The notes: generated from the sequence alone by a model not told the origin. Positions 32,725 through 45,436 are shown, counted from the first letter of the stretch. The stretch: DNA of 64,000 bases from Combretum micranthum (GCA_024138025.1 JAMXBD010002456.1:124001-188000); one strand, 5' to 3'. A program made the numbers and translations.

Positions 32725-35345
32725 TGTCGAGCCTGGATTTTTCCACTTATCTTATCTGGTTCATTTCTCATAACCCGATTCACATTAAACCGAACTCATT
32801 TAACATGAATCCTCGACTAGGGGTTAAAAGAAATTTTAATTTTTGAAAACTTTTTAGAGTCGCCACACGATATAAATCGGGAAAAAATAAAAGCTAGGAT
32901 CAATGGGTCGGTTGATCCTAACTTAGCTACTAGTCTGCGAAAATTTGATTTAAAAACCAAAGTTTTAAAACCAGATATCATGGATTCGGGGGCTAACCTA
33001 TTAAAACCAAATCGGTTACCACTTTCGGAATTTTAAATTTATAATCTATCCTTTATATTGCTCAAAAATTCAAATAAAATATAACAATATTTACAAATCA
33101 CATTATTCATTTTTTTATTTTTTTTAATGTGCTTTTCTTCATTTTTATTTTTTTTATATCAATATCAACAAATATATTTCCCTTTTTTTTTAACAAAAAC
33201 TTATATTTACAAAATAATTATTCACAATATTTAAAACAAAACATTTTTTTTATTTTTAATGTCGCCCCGCAAGTGCCTACGTACTCGCTAATCGAGATCA
33301 GATAAAACGTAGTTCTTTTAAAAAGAACTTTAATTTGTTGATCAATTTTATATTTTTTAACTTTTATCATTTTAAGTTCATTAAATTTTGAATTTTTATG
33401 AAAATCATTTTTGATGGTCCTATGATCTAATCAATTGATTTTCATTTCTTGAAAATATACTTTTCTAAGTTCAAAAATCAGTTTTTATTATTTTATTTTT
33501 TTAAAAAAAAATTTGGTTTTGGAAAATCCAATTTTGTCATTTTTATCTATTTTTATCATTATTATTTTTTTTATTTTTTTATTTTTTATTTTTTTTAAAA
33601 AATCATCACATAAACTCACAACATATTCAAAACATTTTATAATATATTAAAATCATTTTTCATGCATTAAATATGCATTTCCAAAAGCAATTTATGTATA
33701 AATACATACTAAAAATATTCAAAAAATATCAAAAATATCCAAAAAAATAAATTTATATAAAAAATAATTATTTTGATTTTTCTTCATTTTTCTGTATTTT
33801 TCTGAATTTTTCTGAATTTTTTATAAATTTTTATGAATTTTTTACTATTTTTTGCTATTTTTTATTATTTTCTGAAATTAATTATATAATAAACTAATAA
33901 TATAATAATACGGACTTACCTGGACCGTTGGATGAAGCGGACGAGATCTGGAGCGTCGATCGTGCTGACAGATCTGGATCGTCTGATCTTGTTGACTTGA
34001 TCTGAGCCGTCTGATCGCTTGATTGAATCTAAGCCGTCTGATCGCTTGATTGAATATGAACCGTCTGATCGCTTGATGAAATCTGGGCCGTTTGATTGCT
34101 TGATTGAATCTGGGCCGTCTGATCTGCTTGATCAAATCTGAGCCGCTGATCTGATTGATTGAATCTAGGCCGTCTGATTTGCTTGATTGAATCTGGACCG
34201 TCTGATCAGAGCTGACCGTTGACCGGTGGGCGGGTTGGACTTCGAATATTCGGGTCGAATTTCGGGTCGGATCCGACCCGATCGGGCGAAGAAGACGAAG
34301 TCGCGACTTTTCGGGACGGATTCCAACGGCTGTGGTAGTTGACGGTGGCTGGAAGCTTGTCGGCCCGACTCCTGGTGCGACGGCGCGTCCTCTGAAGGTG
34401 GTGGTTCGCGCCCAGAACGGCGGCGAGGGGCGGTTCCGGCGGTGGTTGTACGGCGGCGCAAATCCGAAAATTAAAAAAATTTGCAGAGGTTAATTTGATC
34501 AATTTGATCAATCCAAGCACACTAAAACATCAAAATCAAGTTTCTAACATTCCTAAAACACTCAATTTTGATCAAATCCGATCCAATCACTTCGAATTTG
34601 AAAAATTCAAGTTTTATACCTTAAATTCGAGAATTTCGAATTGGCTTTGTTATGTATGTGTTTTCTTGAAATTGACTTGTGCCTTTTGCTTCTAGGACCC
34701 CCTATTTACAGGTTGCAAGCTCAATTTTACGTTTCGAACAGTTTCAAAAATGAATCGATTTTTGCCTCTTTGTTTTTCACGAATTTAATTCGAAATTCGT
34801 GATTGATTTGCTTGTAACTGAGGAATTGATGATTGCTTTTTCATATCCTCCATCAGATCATCCATTATGGGTAGATTAATTGCCTAATTTTTCCAATTCT
34901 TGTAACTCCCCATTCATGTACAATTGAATGCCCACAATTTGTATTTTTTTTCCAATTTTTTTAGCACGAATTTTGTGACTTTTGAGTTGTTTTTGTACAT
35001 GAATTGTGCACTAATCTTTCATATTCCATGACCACTTTGCAATTGCTTCATCAATTTCAACAATTAATGTTGTTTTGTCAGTTAAAAAACTGATGCAAAG
35101 TAAGGCAAAAGTCACTTGAGAAAGATGAAAAGGCAAAAATGATAAAAAGGCAAAAAATTTGCCTTTGCTAGGGTTTGAACCTGTGTCCTTGAGCTTAGGT
35201 ATGTGTGTGGGTCAATGTGTTTAACCAACAGGCCATTTGGCCTGTGCCTTGATCACTTAGCCAACTTCATCAATACTTAAGGCTTTTTGGAAAAAATGAG
35301 TTTAATTTAAGCCTTAATTAATTGGGCAAAAATTGGGTGTCTACA
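32725..35345 (-). repeat. Ogre-type 5' LTR
   Basis: Near-identical to 25025-27639 by eye, with small indels in T-runs and single substitutions. It contains the same tandem array (about 33955-34205) and a degraded tRNA-like box pair (35171-35181 and 35225-35234). Confidence 0.92.
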
Positions 35346-35456
35346 GGATTCTTTTAAAGAATTATTTTACACACATGTCCATTTGTCTTTTCTTAATTCT
35401 AATGCAACTAAATTACTAGCACAAACAAGTAAAGCATTTTAAGGAAATAAACTTAC

Positions 35457-35552
35457 GATGTCATGTCGACTATTCTTCTATACGGATGAGTCGCTCACAC
35501 AATCATCTTAATCAAAATAGTCCTCGGGTATAGGTATTCTCCTAAGAATCAC
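35457..35552 (-). other. LTR mini-exon, F2 copy b, frameshifted
   Basis: Acceptor TTTGACTAG at 35553. GGT to the stop TAA (35510-35508) is 46 nt instead of 48, so the frame is shifted, but the tail still reads IPIPEDYFD. ATGACATC is followed by donor GTAAGT (35456-35451). Confidence 0.5.
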
Positions 35553-37147
35553 CTAGTCAAAGAAAATACCCAAGATGAGTATTTCTTGATGATATTCTTG
35601 AAATTTGACAAAACAATGTCATGAGAACGTTAAAGTTCGTGTAAAGGAGAATTCCAATTTAAAATGGTCATAACTTGGTCATTTTAACTCGGAATTGCAC
35701 ATATAGTATACCGATTTCTACCTATTCAAAAAGATCTATCCATTTCTAAAAATATTTTATCAAACTATACCATTTAAGCCCCGAAACAGTGGTGATCAGA
35801 TTCACCACGAATTTTCTAACTCAAAAATAATTTTGTTTCACACTTTAAATCATTCAAAATTTGTTTGATAAATACTTAGTTATCTATATAATTGAAAAAT
35901 CCTCTTTTTATAGCTACATGCATATTTATTCATGCTCAAGTGTTTGTTGTCCAATCATGTTTCTTTGAGCAAAACAACGTTAATTAGGAGTTTAGAAAAA
36001 TATAGTTCACAAGAATCCATCTTGTAAATCTTTTAAATGAATATTTTGTTTTTCAAAGAATCACTTTATGTTTGACTTATTATTTTCTAGAGGACTTTTT
36101 TCGAAAAGTAATTTTCTTCTTTCCTAAATTCTCTATATTGGTGTTATTTTTCCTATTTATTTTCTATACAATTTTTCTTTGTCCATTTGTTTGAAAAGAT
36201 CTTTATTTGAAAATTCCTCATCCTTTCCTCATGTTATGTTTTTCATAGAAATCATTTTTGTGAAAAAAAAAATTCATTTTCTTCATGAAAAACAAAATGG
36301 GATAACAAATGATTTAGAAAGCTTTTCATAACAAAAGTAGTTTCTAAAATTGTAGTGAGTTCTTTTAGTAACTTGGAAAGGAATGACTTTATTTTTGTTA
36401 AACCATAGATTTTTATACTTCATATAAACTCATTCCTAAGTGATAAAATCTCCTTTTTATCAATTATTTTTAGAACTTGAAAATTTTGGACAACAATCTT
36501 AATGAACATGATTTATGAGAAATAATAGCAAGCAAAAATAACATAAATAACAAATAAAGTCAAGTATTGGGAGTCTTAGCTTCTTCAAGGCTCCCAAGAC
36601 TAAGAAGTAGAGTAGTCCTAAAAGAAAAATAAAATGAAAGAAAGAAAAATTTATTTTGACTTGATGAGAACAAGTTTAAGACTAGAGACTAGTCTTAAAA
36701 TAGCAAGAAATAAATAAATTGCTTTACATGGAAATAAATAAATTGCAAGTGAGCTTATGTGCTCTAAAGAATATGTATATACATAATAATACTTAGGTAT
36801 AATAACATGAACAAAATAAAACAATATATACATAAATAGATTTTCATGAACAAAAACAATGCATGAACATAGTGTAGTTTCCATAACATTTAGTTTTTGA
36901 AAACTCACACTATGGTCATGTAAAGTTACATGACATGAGGATGAGAAAATAATAGGAGAAGTTTACCTAAAAAAGGTTTTTGGAATATTGTGTGGTTATG
37001 AATTTTATGTAGGTAGGAAGTGGTTTTGGGATTATTTTAAGAAATTTTTGGGAGGATATTTGGAGAGATTTTTAGAAGAGAATTTGAGAGAGTTTTTTAG
37101 AGAATTTATGAGTAGTAATTGTGTGTAAAAAGTGAAAGAGAAGGGGG

Positions 37148-37157
37148 TATTTATAGG
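37148..37157 (-). promoter_or_regulatory. TATA box, F2 LTR copy b
   Basis: CCTATAAATA on the minus strand, followed by CCCC and a CT-rich leader of about 180 nt with no ATG, ending at a TTTTTTAG/GTAAAC donor (36967/36966). Confidence 0.65.
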
Positions 37158-37864
37158 AAAATGTGGAGTGATTTTTGAGTGATTTAAATAAAAGAAAAAT
37201 AAAACAAAATTGAGAGAGATGTAGGAGGAGGGGGCGCCAGCCATGTAGGTATGAGAGGGAGAGAGTTTTATTTTTTTGTATTTTTGTTGATTAAATGCAG
37301 TAATAAGTAAGGTAGATGTGAAATAAAGTTATGAGAAAAGTAAAAAGTAAAGGTTATAGGTTATGGTGTTTATAAGAATAGGTGTAAGAAAAAGTAGAGA
37401 GAAAAAATAGTGTAGAATAGTAATGAATAGTGTAATGTAAAGTAGATATTACTAATAAAGTATTGGTAGTAAGAAAATACGCGTATAATTACTATATCTG
37501 TTATTTTAACTTACCCAAAAATTTTAAAACTGATATTTTTGAAATCCTTATATTTTTATGAGTCTAATGGTATATTCGGAATATTTTTACTATTCCGGGC
37601 CCTGAGATAAGTTTTTCAAGAATCGCGTCCGATCGGGTTCAAGACGATTTGCGGTTTTACTAATCTTATCTTTTTAAGCTTCCTTAGGTAATTACGCACT
37701 ATTCTATATACTAAACTGTTACTTACTTTCTCTGAGTTGCTTATTCGGGATTGTCAAACTTAAGTTATTACGTCTAATTAGGGTTTTGTTGACTTTAGGG
37801 TTCCGGTTGACATCCAAAGTAGTGTTTTAAGCTAAGCCAATTCCAAAAAATTTGAGGGTTTACA

Positions 37865-38010
37865 CCATCTTTAGTAGAATCCATTAGAAGCTTCCTTGAG
37901 CATGCCGGGTTGTCACTGGTTCATTAAAGATTTTTCGAAAATTGCAAGGCCATGGCCTTTTGTGTGTCCACACTACCTTTCTTAAGCTTTCAAATGGTTT
38001 TTACTTTTTA
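37865..38010 (+). pseudogene. pol: Athila reverse transcriptase remnant (continuation)
   Basis: Directly after the F2 TSD the RT text resumes in homologous register (SIRSFLEHAGL, then a stop, then ENCKAMA), matching the RT thumb region that follows the sequence ending at 24090. After about 38010 homology fades; no RNase H or integrase is seen. Confidence 0.75.
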
Positions 38011-38439
38011 CTTTGTGTTTAGATTTTAGAACAAAATAAGCCTTGACTAGAGAACTTTGATATTACTTATATATGTTCTAATCATGAAGCCTTAGACATA
38101 TGGCTCTTCTTGGAAAAAAAAATTACAAGAAACAGATTTGACTTTGATTTCTGTTACAATTTACATTTCTCTCAATGAGCTAGTTGCTAATAATAGACTC
38201 TGTATGGTGGGCTATTCACTTGCCTTTTCCTTTTCTTTATGATGCTATCATAGCAAAACAAGTGAAGAAATTTAATGAAAGTGTTGTTTATTAGTCATGG
38301 TTTGTTCCTAGCATAATGAATCTACTGTTTATATATCTTACTAATAAACGAATTAATCATTGTAGTGTTTTCTTTATCATGTTTTCTTTATAGAAGATGA
38401 AGAAGACAAAAGTTCAGCCTCCTCGAAACTTATCAGTAG
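38011..38439. other. Unassigned spacer
   Basis: No gene recognised. A pyrimidine-rich TTTTCTTTATAG precedes ATGAAGAAGACAAAAG at 38396. That short frame runs over the next insertion point and stops near 45522, which is probably chance. Confidence 0.3.
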
Positions 38440-38444
38440 GCCTT

Positions 38445-38840
38445 AGTGTCACGGTCCGAGAGTTGAGGACTTGATGGGGGTGTTTAGCTTAGGCATGTTG
38501 AGTTATGAGTGGCATCAGCAGAAGGTTTGTTCGTGGTATGGGTTGTCTCTGAAGGTGGGTCTAGCCTCCCATGGACAAACTGGTTGGGAGTTGATGCTGC
38601 TCTCCTGATGAGGCCAAGGCAGGCCGAAACCAATTCGTATAGTTGAACCTCCATACGTAGGAGGGATCGTGGCAAAGCCGAGATGGTGCTCCTTATGAGA
38701 ATGTGGGGCTCGGAGCTGACCTAGGAAGTCAAGGAAGATTAGGTTGGCTTGCCATCCAGATTAACAACAAACGATACTTGGAGAGATGGTCGAGCACCAC
38801 ATGGGAACTCTTTGAGGAGTGAAACTCCTGTCCCGTGACA
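38445..38840 (+). repeat. LTR1 of the small element
   Basis: 396 bp, TGTCACGGTCC to GTCCCGTGACA, followed after two bases by the PBS. It matches 42758-43152 in direct orientation and 45048-45436 in inverted orientation. Confidence 0.9.
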
Positions 38841-38842
38841 AA

Positions 38843-38855
38843 TGGTATCAGAGCC
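38843..38855 (+). other. Primer-binding site, tRNA-iMet type
   Basis: TGGTATCAGAGCC two bases after the LTR1 end. Confidence 0.92.
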
Positions 38856-38932
38856 AAAGTTCCCAGCTCCATTGGACCACTTAGATGCTACCCAGAGTTC
38901 TTGGCGAATGGGTAATTCTTGCTGTGGATGCG

Positions 38933-39124
38933 ATTCGTGTGGACGAAGCTCAAGAGGAGCGACCACCAGAGAGAGGACACTGTTGCTAGAGGGCAACTGT
39001 GTCGTGAGTCGTGGAGACAAGGATTTTCCCTTATCTTGTTGTCAATTCAGCTCATGTGGATGGAGCTCCAGCGGAGCAGCTACCAGAGTGAGGACATCAT
39101 TGCTAAAGGGCAGTTTTGTCGCAA
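38933..39124 (+). repeat. Diverged direct duplication in small-element interior
   Basis: About 75 bp at 38933-39007 recurs at 39050-39124 with roughly 70-75% identity by eye (TGTGGACGAAGCTC against TGTGGATGGAGCTC). Frames through it repeat too, but stops follow soon. Confidence 0.7.
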
Positions 39125-40370
39125 GTTGAGATTGAAGTAAGATCTTATGCTCAAACCTTATTGTTGGGCAACTCAACAAGAGGCGATCTCGAAGGATGGA
39201 TGAATGGGTGAGGGCGAGAGGAAGCCTATGGAAACCCAAAGTCCTGGTGAGATGATCTTGAGTGTGTTGACAACTGGTGTGGAGAAGGGGTAAGAGCTTG
39301 AGAGTGGGTAGTGGCTGCAGTAAATTGCTATCACGCCCCGGAGAATACCCTAAACGTGACAGTCCGCTGCACATAATATTAAATCTAATGAATGACAACC
39401 TTAATCACGCAGAAGCTTCGATATCAAGTGCAAGACGTGCTTCCAAGATAGTAGGAGACTCACAAGGGTATTATGTTTAAGCAGATAATAAAAGTATGCA
39501 AGAACTTATATAGATAAACATGTAATAGTCATTGGAATAAAAGTCTCTTACAACTTCTTGGGGTATTCCCTGTTCTAATAACCTTGTTCAACTAAGCCAT
39601 CAACAAAATATACATAATTATAACAAAAATCTACTATAGAGATTTTTCTTAGAAGTCTACATCCAAAACTAAATACATATAAACTTCTTCCAAAAACTCC
39701 TAGTAGCTTTGGCTCATATCTAACAAAAGGAGCTCCTTGGTGCCAACCACAAGTAATCATACCGTAACAAAAGCTATAGGGGTATAAGCAAAACTAGCAT
39801 AGTGACATAACTCCAACAAGTACTTAGACAATCATATGAAAATGCATTAATCACATGAGCAAACAAAATACACACGATTAACTGGAAACCATGTGTAGCA
39901 TGGATTTTACGCCCTCCATGTCGGGGGTTAGGTGGTTACAGGCCCATACGACCATCAATATTTGCAGACTTACCGGCTCCTACTGGCTCTGTAGACTTTA
40001 TGGCTCCTACTTGTATATGTAGACTTTCTAGCTCCTACTAGCCACCACTACAACTCTTCGTTTCCCCACATGAAGAATAGTAGTGAAAAATAAATGTGAC
40101 TCGTAAATATGATATGCATGAATTGTTTTCAATATAGGTTTAATTAATTAATGTCGAGTTGAAGTTAAAAGCGATTAAAACAATATTCATCATATCATTG
40201 CAAGAAAACATAAATTATTCATTAATTCCTCTTTCAATATTCTTATCTTTTATTCAATCAATCATAAATCTAAATCACACAACATTTGTTCATTTATCTT
40301 TTTCCTTATTTTCTAGTGCTACTACCTACAAGCACAAACAAGGAAATGTAACTAAAAGGGATTAACTCAC

Positions 40371-40432
40371 TCCATGACGATCGCTCCTAGTCGAAGTAAT
40401 CTTTCGGGAAGGCGATATCAATTCCTTCACAC
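40371..40432 (-). other. LTR mini-exon, F2 copy c
   Basis: Acceptor CTTGTTTAG at 40433. The start carries a small indel, but the tail reads EGIDIAFPKDYFD and TAG (40389-40387). ATGGA is then followed by donor GTGAGT (40370-40365). The exon is 62 nt. Confidence 0.5.
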
Positions 40433-42013
40433 CTAAACAAGATAAAATACCCAAAATGAGTCTTTCATAGAATTTCTACTTTTGAAGATTCTAAATCTAT
40501 CTTGAATTCGCAGTAAAATCGGATTGAAGGAAATTTCAACTTAAAATGGCCATAATTTACTCATTGTAACTTGGAATTTCGCATATTATACACCGTTTTC
40601 TACCTATTCAAAAATATCTATCTATTTCTAAAACTATTTTCATCAAACTAAGTCATTTGAGCTCCGAAATAGTGGTGATCAGATTCCCCACGAATTTCAC
40701 AAAACTTGCTTCCTTCTTTTTACAAAAACTCATATCAAAGAGATTGATATTATAATAGTTTGTAAAACCTTTGAAATGTATTTATATATGTATTCATCGA
40801 CTCATATCAAATGCATGAAGTTAATGAAGTTTTCTCAACCATGAATTTTTTGTAAAAGTAAAGTCATATAAATATTTTGGAAAAATGAAACTTTTGAAAA
40901 TTTCCTCTTATCTTGCTAGAAAATATCTCAAGTTATTTTAAATGAGTATTTTTCTTTTCTTTAGTCTTTTTAAATTTCTAAAGAATGAATTTTATTTTCT
41001 AAGCTTAGTTTCTAATACTTTCTGAAAGTAGTAATAATTCTATATTTATAGAAATAATTTCCTTATTTCTTAAGATCATTCTACTTTTATGAAAGGAAAT
41101 TTCTTGGAGTTTGTCAAACTAGTATTGATGAAAAGTGAAGTTTAGTAAAACTTTTTGTTTAATCAAGAATTTCTTTCTATTTTATGACTTTGTAAAGTGT
41201 ATGTATGTTTTGTTTAAAAATTCCTATGTTCTTAAAATTTAGAATGAACTCCTCTAAATTTCTAGAAAAAGTTTGTTAAGATAAATTCCTAAGTTTTTAT
41301 GAAAAATTACTTCCTTCATAACAATATTTATTTTTAGAGAATAACTTCTATTTTAAGAAAACTTTTCCTCCTTTATCTTGTTGAGACAAAAATCAATATG
41401 TTCATGCATGTTCATGAATATGAAATCATAAAGTTATGAAAACATAAGAAATATATAAAAAATAAAGAAATAAGCTAGTAAAAAAATGTGTCAATTATTG
41501 AAACTTTAGCTTCATCCAGGTATCCCGGGACTAAGAGTAGACTAGTCCCAAAAGAAAAAGAAAATTGTTTTGACTTGATGAGGATAAGTCTAAGAATAGA
41601 AAGACTAATTTTAAAACAACTTGAAAGTAAATAAATTGTAAGGTAAATAAATAAATTGTAAGGAAAATAAATAAATTGCAAAACAAAGGAGCTTATATGC
41701 TCTAAAAGATATATATATATATATATATATATATAACTACATAGATATATTTAGTTAAACATATATGAAAACAACATAAAGGAAGATAAATTCATGAACA
41801 AAAACAAAGTATGAACATATTGTTGCTTTCCTAACCTTCATGGTTTACAAAATACACACTAAGCTCAACTAAGTAAATGAACATATAGAAAGCTAAAATT
41901 ATTACCTATAGAAGAAGTAAAAACTAGAGAAAACTTGAGAGAGTTTATAGAGAGATTTTGAGAGAGTAATTTTAGTGTATGGAAGGTGTGAAAGAAATGG
42001 AAGGAAGATGGGG

Positions 42014-42023
42014 TATTTATAGG
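42014..42023 (-). promoter_or_regulatory. TATA box, F2 LTR copy c
   Basis: CCTATAAATA on the minus strand, identical to that of copy b, followed by CCCC and a leader up to the TATAG/GTAATA donor (41906/41905). Confidence 0.65.
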
Positions 42024-42746
42024 AAAATGTGGAGAAATTTGTGTTAATTAAATAAATGAAAAGTAAAACAAATTGAGGGGAAAGAAGAGGGGGCCGGCGC
42101 AATTATTGAGTGTAAGAGAGAGGAAATTTTTTTTTTTTTTTGTATTTTTGTTAATGAAAAGTAAGATATGAAAGATGTGAAGTTGTATTGGAAATGAAAA
42201 TTGTAAGAAAATGGAGGTATGGTTGTAAGAGTAGGTTGTAAGAAAAAGTAGAGATAGAAAATTTGTGTAGAATAGTAATAAAAAGTGTAATGTAAAGTAG
42301 ACATGACAATTAAAGTACCGGTAGTAAGAAAATACGCGAATAATTGCAATATCTGATATTTTTAGTTACCGAAAATTATAAAACTGATATTTTTAAAAAC
42401 CTTATATTTTCACGAGTCTAACGGTATATTCGGAATATTTTTACCATTCTGAGCCCGTGACACGCTTTTCAAAAACTGTGTCTGATCATGCTTAAAACAA
42501 ATCGCGGTTTAACTAATCTGATATTTTTAAGCTTTCTCATGTTATTACGAACTATTCTACATACTAATCTCTTACTTACTTTCTTAGGGTTGCTTACACG
42601 GAGTTGCCGGACTTAAATGGTTACGTCTAACCAGGGTTTTGTTGGCTTTAGGATTTCCGGTTGACCTTCTAATTAGGGTTTAAGCTTAATTGATCACAAA
42701 ACTTTAGGGGTTTACATTTGCCTCATGACGAAGACATCATGAATTT

Positions 42747-42757
42747 AAGTAGGGGAG
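42747..42757 (+). other. Polypurine tract of small element
   Basis: AAGTAGGGGAG directly before the LTR2 start at 42758. Confidence 0.8.
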
Positions 42758-43152
42758 TGTCACGGTCTGACATTTGAGGACTTTATGAGGGTATTTAGCT
42801 TGGGCATGTTGAGTTATGAGTGACATTAGCAGAAGGTCTATTCGTGGTGTAGGTTGACTTTGAAGGCGAGTCTAGCCTCCTGTGGACAAACTGATTGGGA
42901 GTTAATGCCGCTCTCCTAATGAGGCCAAGGTAGGTCGAAACCGGTTCGTATAGTTAAACCTCCCATACATAGGAGAGATCGTGGCAAAGCCAAAATGGTG
43001 CTCCTTATGAGAATGTGGGGCTCGGAACTGACTTGGGAAGTCAAGGAAGATTAGGCTCGCTCGCCATCCAAATTAACAACAAACGATGCTTGGAGGGATG
43101 GTCAAACACCACACGGGAACTCTTCGAAGAGTGAAACTCATGTCTGTTATCA
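42758..43152 (+). repeat. LTR2 of the small element
   Basis: TGTCACGGTCTGA to a degraded end (CATGTCTGTTATCA). It matches LTR1 with many transitions, so it is clearly older than the Ogre LTR pair. Confidence 0.85.
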
Positions 43153-43162
43153 ACTTTAAGCT

Positions 43163-44955
43163 GTAGCGCCCTAACCTATTGGCAATTACAACCCGTCATG
43201 TGTCCTCTCTTAAATAGGAAATGCAAAGGCTATAACATTCTAACACCATAATTTAAACATATAAAATATAATCTCCATAACTCTCTCAGAGGATACAGTA
43301 GAAAGTTCAAATCTTGTAAAACTTGTAAATAATAATCTTTTCAAACATGCTATTGATCCAAAAATATTGGCAAAACTAAAGTCAACAAATCCAAAATACA
43401 TAAAATTTCAAAATTCATTTTTAACATATAAATTCTTATCATAGTTCCAAATATTGTAAATGATCTCAAAATTCTTCTCGTATAAGTCTATATCTGAATC
43501 TATTCCTTAGCAGGGTAATCTGGACCGCTATCGTCATCCCCATGATCTATGTACAAGATCATAACCAGATAAATCAAATATTACGTCCTCATCATCTGTA
43601 CCTAAAATTTTAAAAAGTGAGCTGCGAAGCCCAGTACGATAACTCCAATATGCAAATGCACACGCAACAGGTGTATATATCAAATGTACCTAGTCAAATG
43701 CAAGCAATCAGTTTGTTATCTTTTTATAGTCAGCAAATCAACACAGTTCGGAACTATGTATACGCTAGTCCCGAACTCGAAGTAACTCAGACTCCTCTTT
43801 AAAAACAACCAACTCTTTGAAAATAAGGCAATTATATACATATATGGATGAGTAGGTACTCCCCAAACATCCCCATTTCCCCCTAATTCTACCAGAATCA
43901 TCTCTATGCACGAGTCCACTCGGAACAACCTCACACATAGATCATCAGGTGCCTCACCAATATTACTATCTGCTAGGTCTTTACTGGCCAAAGCCAAACA
44001 CAACCAAACAGACAATTATTAAGCCGAATAGAATTAAGTTCATTATAAAGTTCTATCCTAACAACCAATCAAGCAATACTAATCTTACAAGCAAAAAAAC
44101 AAGCAGGGATTGGTTGTACCTTTTCCAATTCCAGGAACAATCTCTCCAAATCCACAGATCCCTTATGAACAACAACACAATATCTCTAAATCTCCTGAGA
44201 TACAAAATATAACAGAAACAGAAATATGTAAATCCTCAACCCATTCAAACCCTAACTTATCAGAATCTCCAAAAACCCTAACCTGATATGAGAAACACCA
44301 AATCTGAACTTCTTCTTTGATTCACTTCCAAAAAATCCAACAAGAACAACTTTTCTTCTCAAGACCCTATATTTTTATATTAACAATTTCAAACAATCCA
44401 TTATCATCATAAATCCCTTATTAATTCTAAGATAAAAATGATGAAACTTACTTTGATTGATATCAATTCCTGATAATTCGCCAAATGATAGGATCTTTTC
44501 AAAACCCAAACCCTAGGTTTCATAAATAAACAAAACCCCAAATCACGAAATCATTCTCTTTATTTTAAATCTATGATTGAGATGATATACTTACTTGATT
44601 TAAATCTTAATCCTTGCTTGTTTTCCCGAAAGATGGGATCTTGATCAAAACTAGGGTTTCCCAGAAAAATCCCTCCAAAATCCAAACAAAACCCTAAGAA
44701 AACGAAACGATATACAAAGAATCTTGATAAATAAAGGCAAGATTATTTACTCTTGATCCAAATCTGATCTCCCTTGATCTTGTTCTTCAAAAACTCTCCA
44801 TTCTCTCTCTCTGGTCGAAGGAAGGAGGTTACAAACTAAAAACACGAACCCTAGGATCTCTTATATAGGAAACACTTTGAATAAGAAAGGTTGGCACTTA
44901 CGCCGACGGCCTATAATCCAATGCCAGCGCCCTCTGTCTTTACGCCGGCAGCCTT
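43163..44955 (-). repeat. LTR of another gypsy (chromovirus-like) family
   Basis: + strand start TGTAGCGCCC. Minus-strand TATA (CCTATATAAG near 44860), and on the minus strand TGGGCTTCGCAGCTCAC followed by an acceptor-like AATTTTAG at about 43604, the same sort of R/U5 zone as 57607-57650. The right edge near TACGCCGGCA (44955) is uncertain and no TSD was found. Confidence 0.5.
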
Positions 44956-44963
44956 CTTGTTAA

Positions 44964-45047
44964 TCTGGCTTGCTATCTAGATTAACAACAAATGATGCTT
45001 GGAGGAATGGTCGAGCGCCGAACGGGAACTTTGGCACTGATACCATT
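44964..45047. repeat. LTR fragment joined to inverted PBS
   Basis: About 44964-45030 repeats the 3' part of the small-element LTR in + orientation (ATTAACAACAAATGATGCTT). It then switches at GGGAACT (45024-45030) into the reverse complement of the element interior start and PBS (GGCACTGATACCA, 45033-45045). GGGAACT occurs in both partners, so the join is at microhomology. Confidence 0.7.
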
Positions 45048-45436
45048 TGTCACGGGATGGGAGTTTCACTCCTCAAAAAGTTCTCGTATGGCGCTCGACC
45101 ATCCCTAAGCATCGTTTGTTGTTAATCTGGATGGCGAGCCAGCCTAATCTTCCTTGACTTCCCAAGTCAGTTCCGAGCCCCATATCTCAAAGGAGCACCA
45201 TCTCGGCTTTGCCATGATCCCTCCTAATGTATAGGAGGTTCAACTATATAAACGGGTTTTGGCCTACCTTGGCCTCATCAGAGAGCGGCATCAACTCCCA
45301 ACCAGTTTGTCCACAGGGGCTAGACCCGCCTTCAGAGATAACTCACACTACGAACAAATCTTCCGCTGATGCCACTCATAACTTAACATGCCCAAGCTAA
45401 ACACCCCATAAAGTCCTCAACTATCGGACTGTGACA
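45048..45436 (-). repeat. LTR3, inverted copy of the small-element LTR
   Basis: Reverse complement of LTR1 (389 bp), with the PBS remnant on its left. Its outer end GGACTGTGACA is followed by CTTAG. Confidence 0.88.

Larger units (their letters stand above)
25025..35345 (-). mobile_element. Complete, coding-less Ogre-type (Tat, Ty3/gypsy) element
   Basis: Two long LTRs of 2615 and 2621 bp, TSD GGATT at 25020-25024 and 35346-35350. The PBS at 32721-32704 reads TGGCGACTCCACTGGGGA on the minus strand, complementary to the 3' end of plant tRNA-Arg, the primer known for Ogre. The PPT at 27656-27640 (minus strand AAAGAGGGGCAGC) is typical of the Tat lineage. The 5.1 kb interior has no gag, protease, RT, RNase H or integrase that I can recognise, so it is non-autonomous. 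Near-identical LTRs imply that it is among the younger insertions here. Confidence 0.92.
24091..37864 (-). mobile_element. F2 solo LTR, copy b, split by the Ogre element
   Basis: Starts TGTGACGCCC at 24091 and ends GAGGGTTTACA at 37864. TSD CCATC at 24086-24090 and 37865-37869 interrupts the Athila RT frame. Removing the Ogre element and one copy of its TSD leaves about 3.45 kb. The TATA box is at 37157-37148 (minus), the donor at 36966, the frameshifted mini-exon at 35552-35457 and a candidate third exon at 24461-24419. Confidence 0.93.
39329..42716 (-). mobile_element. F2 solo LTR, copy c
   Basis: Starts TATCACGCCCC (one change from TGTCACG) and ends GGGGTTTACA, 3388 bp. Flanks ATTGC (39324-39328) and TTTGC (42717-42721) are a TSD with one mismatch. 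It lies inside the small LTR element. TATA at 42023-42014, donor at 41905, mini-exon at 40432-40371, all minus strand. An (AT)n tract lies at 41710-41736. Confidence 0.88.

Noticed and set aside
38396..38439. Host exon starting at ATGAAGAAGACAAAAG after a pyrimidine-rich AG
   Set aside because: The frame is short, crosses the insertion site only after removing 7 kb, and has no recognisable homology.
38739..39398. Overlapping 67-118 codon frames in the small LTR element interior
   Set aside because: Open on three or more frames at once because of the local duplication; no gag or pol motif.
43163..44955. TSD for the TGTAGCGCCC LTR
   Set aside because: TAAGC on the left and GCCTT on the right do not match. 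The right boundary is probably lost in the rearrangement that made the inverted LTR.
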